Assembly (NCBI GenBank): GCA_029548025.1
Contig: JAKPOE010000261.1
Span: 1-10,250 of the forward strand
Reading direction: 5' to 3'
Source of the DNA: Spirochaetota bacterium
GTDB taxonomy: Bacteria > Spirochaetota > UBA4802 > UB4802
Length of the DNA stretch: 10,250 nt
Numbering within the stretch: position 1 is the stretch's first letter; each line of letters begins with the position of its first letter. Below the pieces are notes generated by a model that worked only from the letters and a program-made list of their open reading frames with translations, was not told where the DNA came from and did no database searches. Below, piece by piece: positions 8,142 to 10,250 of the stretch. The translations under genes were made by a program, and so were the position numbers.

Positions 8142-8291
8142 ATGGTAGATTTAAAAGACTACCTAAAACAACACTTAGCTTGGCGTATGGTATGTTGGTC
8201 AAAAAAATCAAAATCATATCGTTTGGTATTTGTTTCTTTTTTCAATATAATATTTCAGTATTATGCCACTTGTGTTTATTATACCATCTGA
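8142..8291 (+). CDS. Possible 49-residue ORF directly after the membrane protein gene
   Basis: An ATG two bases after the preceding stop opens a 49-codon frame. The first half is basic (DLKDYLKQHLAWR) and the second half is a hydrophobic aromatic stretch that could form one membrane helix (about 28-48). No Shine-Dalgarno is visible, but re-initiation from the close upstream stop is possible. I recognise no homology. It may equally be a gene remnant or a chance frame in decaying DNA. Confidence 0.2.
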   Translation: MVDLKDYLKQHLAWRMVCWSKKSKSYRLVFVSFFNIIFQYYATCVYYTI

Positions 8292-8375
8292 AGAACTTGA
8301 TAGCAAATTGGTAATATATCAAAATTAAAGATGACGGGTTCATGAAGCTTTACCTATCTATCATAAAATAGCTGA

Positions 8376-8582
8376 AAAAGAAAAAATTGTTCATTTATTT
8401 TAGGTGAGACGAATGGATATGAGTATTCAGATTATGTAAGCGCATACATAATTGCCATGTCTCATACTACTAAGAGTTATATGAAGTTGCCTGCCAGCTA
8501 TTCGGCAAGAGCTGAACATCCGTGCGCAGTTAAAAATAACAAAATAATATTGAATTACATAAAAAAACAAGATTTCATTTGA
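8376..8582 (+). pseudogene. Startless open frame, possible gene remnant
   Basis: A 68-codon frame runs from just after a stop at 8373 to TGA at 8580-8582. It lacks a start near its beginning; the first in-frame ATG, at codon 29, would give about 41 residues. Residues include GETNGYEYSDYVSAY and later LPASYSARAEHPCAVKNN, a protein-like mix with more G and C than the surrounding desert. An overlapping frame just upstream (EALPIYHKIAEKEK) ends in TAG at 8401-8403, as if a frameshift had split one gene. No family is recognised, so it may also be chance. Confidence 0.22.
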
Positions 8583-8754
8583 TGTGGGAAAAATAATTTG
8601 TAAGAAAATCCATTATTGAATTATATAAGGAGTTCCTTTAATCTTTTTATACCATTAATAAACAAGATTTCCACAGAAGTAACAGATAATAAATTGACAA
8701 ACAAGAGACATTATGTCACAAAAGAACAATGAAGCATAATAAGAAAATTCATTA

Positions 8755-8777
8755 GTATGCATATACTGTACATATAC
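8755..8777 (+). promoter_or_regulatory. Direct-repeat operator/promoter upstream of the BrnT-like gene
   Basis: ATATAC occurs twice (8761-8766 and 8772-8777) with 11-bp spacing, one helical turn, separated by TGTAC. It overlaps the palindrome TATGCATA (8756-8763). TATACT at 8762-8767 could be a -10 only 12 bases before the ATG, which would make a nearly leaderless transcript and explain the missing Shine-Dalgarno. Ribbon-helix-helix antitoxins often bind repeats spaced by one turn, so this may be the old autoregulatory operator. No good -35 is seen. Confidence 0.3.
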
Positions 8778-8779
8778 AA

Positions 8780-9151
8780 ATGGATAGGGGTGACTTTTCA
8801 AATTTAACAGGTTTTGAATGGGATGATAGAAACCTCAACGAAAACTGCAAGAAACATCAATTTACTACTGGTGAATGCGAGAAAGTTTTCTTTAATGAAC
8901 CATTGTATGTTCATTATGACGAAAATCATTCACTGCTTAAAAATAGATATTTCCTGCCCGGGGAAACAAACGAAAAAATAAAATTGTTCTTTGTATTTAC
9001 TCCACTAAAATCACTTATACGAATACTATCAGCATGTGATATGCATAAAAACAAAAAGAAAGTTTATAAGCACCTTAAAAAAGATATTCCCCATCAGTCT
9101 TTAATTAAGATGTATGTAGCCGAGAAGATTAAGGACGATTGTATGCATTAA
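8780..9151 (+). CDS. brnT: BrnT-family RNase toxin fused to an antitoxin tail
   Basis: Residues 11-96 match the BrnT toxin family, ribonucleases that inhibit translation in type II BrnT/BrnA systems. Landmarks are FEWDDRNLNENCKKH (12-26), CEKVFFNEPL (33-42), DENHS (47-51), the R-x-x-L-x-G-x-T-like stretch around 56-63, and IRILSAC (80-86) followed by a lysine-rich end. The family normally reads SAR; here that Arg is Cys86, which may weaken activity. A usual BrnT ends near residue 95. This ORF instead continues in frame into KHLKKDIPHQSLIKMYVAEK (97-116), which looks like the last helix of a BrnA-like ribbon-helix-helix antitoxin. No separate antitoxin gene follows. There is no Shine-Dalgarno, and no alternative start exists before the FEWD motif. 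It is likely a disabled or self-buffered toxin left by a deletion. Confidence 0.78.
   Translation: MDRGDFSNLTGFEWDDRNLNENCKKHQFTTGECEKVFFNEPLYVHYDENHSLLKNRYFLPGETNEKIKLFFVFTPLKSLIRILSACDMHKNKKKVYKHLKKDIPHQSLIKMYVAEKIKDDCMH
9068..9139 (+). pseudogene. Remnant of the BrnA-like antitoxin C-terminus
   Basis: Residues 97-120 of the toxin ORF carry IPHQSLIKMYVAEKI. This closely follows the consensus end of CopG/BrnA-type antitoxins, where V/IPYQSLIK followed by a hydrophobic helix and AEKI/AERL forms the second helix of the ribbon-helix-helix fold. The DNA-binding beta strand, first helix and toxin-binding N-terminus of a normal antitoxin (about 60-70 residues) are absent, as are the toxin stop and the antitoxin start. 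The simplest explanation is an in-frame internal deletion across the toxin-antitoxin junction. Confidence 0.55.
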
Positions 9152-9232
9152 TGTTTTGCAACAGTATGTAAGCGCTTGTATTCACCACGCACCTGCTATC
9201 AGGGATGGATGTGTCTATGGTAAACCAGAATC

Positions 9233-10250
9233 TTATAAAGAGGATGTATTGATAATTAATCGCACAGCATTTTCATCAATCAATAATTTATTGGAAATCT
9301 CCTCTGAGCTCCAACCTTTGTTTGATAGTTCCCGTACTGTTTTTATTAATCGCTCATTTATTTGAACGTTGGGAATACCCTTCATCTCTTTTCCAATGGT
9401 GGAATTGGAATCAATTGCTTTTAAAAAGTCAGAAAATTGCTTCATACGCTTATCAGTTTCCAGAAACATAAGCTGCAATCGGCCATCAGTCTGACTTATC
9501 TCGTCACGCATATCTTCCAGTTTCTGGAACATGGCATTAATCTGTTTAATTCGCTCTTCAATATGTGCAGTCAGCCCTTCCAGTTCGGCAAAATGCTCTT
9601 TAACCTCGCGGATTTCCTGTTCACGTGTTTTTAATATCAATGTGTTTTCCTCAATACTGTGTAAGTATCCTGTTAAGCGTTCTATTTTCTTTTCTGATTT
9701 TTCAACAGTAGATTGGAATGTCTTAATCCTTGTTTCAATGGATTTCATAATAAGGTCGGCTTTATTGACTGATTCAAGATTTTTGGTGATAGTTGTTTCA
9801 TAGTCCTGCAATTCATGAATTCTGCTTTCAAGATCATTGTACACTTTTGCCAGTGCATCGATTCGCGCGTTGAACTGATCCACCTTCAGCATGCCATCCT
9901 GTAAAGAATCCGCCTTTAATGAAATCATGTCGGCCAATTCCATTAAAGCTTTTATCTGGGATTCAACTGTTTCTAATTTTTCTTTACGGGTTTCAAACAC
10001 CTTTAGCTCACGTTCAACAGTCCGTCGTAAATCTTTTATTGACTCTGCTTTTTCAAGAAATGCATCCAGCTTTGCTGATTCTTCCTGTGATTTAGCTAAG
10101 ATTGTATTCAATTCAAATAATGCTGTCTGCACCGTTTTAAGCATATCGTCGGTTCGGGTAAAAATTTTACGATTTTCTTCCAGATTAAGCAGTTCTTCTT
10201 TCATGCTGTTAATGTGCTGGGTCATTGCATCAAATTCTTTTTTTGCTTCA
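9233..10250 (-). CDS. SpiroCoCo-like spirochaete coiled-coil protein, 5'-partial
   Basis: The frame is open to the right edge, so the N-terminal part is missing; the first ATG in the window (at 10225) is probably internal. Nearly the whole visible sequence of about 338 residues is a continuous charged coiled coil rich in Glu, Lys, Leu and Ile, with heptad-like spacing and no signal peptide or membrane helix. The last 35 residues (9236-9340) form a compact unit with VRELSNKGWSSEEISNKL followed by DENAVRLII. This is a helix-turn-helix-like tail I associate with the SpiroCoCo family of spirochaetes. The role is unknown; a cytoskeletal or scaffolding function is plausible for so long a coil. It converges on the toxin gene across an 81-bp gap with no clear terminator. 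Confidence 0.8.
   Translation of the reverse strand, partial: EAKKEFDAMTQHINSMKEELLNLEENRKIFTRTDDMLKTVQTALFELNTILAKSQEESAKLDAFLEKAESIKDLRRTVERELKVFETRKEKLETVESQIKALMELADMISLKADSLQDGMLKVDQFNARIDALAKVYNDLESRIHELQDYETTITKNLESVNKADLIMKSIETRIKTFQSTVEKSEKKIERLTGYLHSIEENTLILKTREQEIREVKEHFAELEGLTAHIEERIKQINAMFQKLEDMRDEISQTDGRLQLMFLETDKRMKQFSDFLKAIDSNSTIGKEMKGIPNVQINERLIKTVRELSNKGWSSEEISNKLLIDENAVRLIINTSSL

Larger units (their letters stand above)
8140..8779. other. 640-bp AT-rich stretch without a convincing gene
   Basis: Both strands were examined. It holds only short frames: 49 codons at 8142, 21 codons at 8263, and a startless 68-codon frame at 8376-8582. A GC-richer patch lies at about 8487-8532 (GCCTGCCAGC to GTGCGCAG). 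AAGGAGTTCCTT at 8627-8638 is a small palindrome. TTGACA at 8694-8699 is a perfect -35 hexamer but has no -10 at the right distance. The stretch reads like decayed accessory genes between two intact ones. Confidence 0.5.

Noticed and set aside
8497..8540. GCTGAAC...GTTAAAA near 8508-8535 as an integron attC half-site.
   Set aside because: The boxes break the RYYYAAC/GTTRRRY consensus and the expected paired inner boxes are absent.
8433..9175. The 11-mer TATGTAAGCGC occurs at 8433-8443 and 9165-9175, flanking the toxin module, and both read YVSA in one frame.
   Set aside because: About a dozen chance 11-mer repeats are expected in a window this size, and similarity does not extend beyond the core, so a flanking repeat or target-site duplication is not supported.
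9156..9365. A plus-strand frame after the toxin gene as the missing antitoxin.
   Set aside because: It starts at a TTG without a ribosome binding site, has no antitoxin motif, and most of it is the antisense of the coiled-coil gene.

Overview
The window looks like AT-rich chromosomal DNA from a spirochaete or a close relative. The main clue is the partial coiled-coil protein at the right edge. It ends in a short helix-turn-helix-like tail of the kind found in the SpiroCoCo family of Spirochaetota. A Lon protease, a DedA transporter, a lipoprotein and an outer-membrane barrel protein fit a diderm bacterium. Species cannot be read from the sequence.

Layout. Bases 2-1309 (+) are the 3' part of an alpha/beta hydrolase gene, possibly the hydrolase half of an acyltransferase-hydrolase fusion. 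Its stop lies 4 bases from the stop of a convergent FadL-like outer-membrane protein gene (1314-2567, -). Next on the minus strand come lon (2686-5085) and a DedA-family gene (5142-5774). dedA lies 56 bp upstream of lon, so the two may be co-transcribed. A 177-bp divergent region with a 17-bp palindrome and a good extended -10 separates dedA from a small lipoprotein gene (5952-6485, +).

From about 6486 to 9232 the character changes to an accessory region. It has short plus-strand genes of limited distribution, long intergenic stretches, inverted repeats and gene debris. It holds an asparagine-rich 223-residue protein (6737-7408) with conserved motifs but no known function, and a possible overlapping 32-codon leader ORF. 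It also holds a two-helix membrane protein with a PH-like tail (7627-8139), a 640-bp stretch with only short or broken ORFs, and a BrnT-type toxin gene (8780-9151). The last 25 or so residues of that toxin ORF look like the end of its own antitoxin, so the toxin-antitoxin operon appears to have collapsed into one ORF by internal deletion. At 9233 the core-type sequence resumes with the SpiroCoCo-like gene (-), which runs off the right edge.

The core genes share an envelope and proteostasis theme: lipid or ester hydrolysis, an outer-membrane barrel, undecaprenyl-phosphate-type transport, Lon and a lipoprotein. The accessory block looks like a hot spot that has gained and partly lost small selfish or defence-like modules. 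I did not find a convincing complete new system. The strongest novelty candidates are the toxin-antitoxin fusion remnant and the 223-residue protein with its coupled small ORF.
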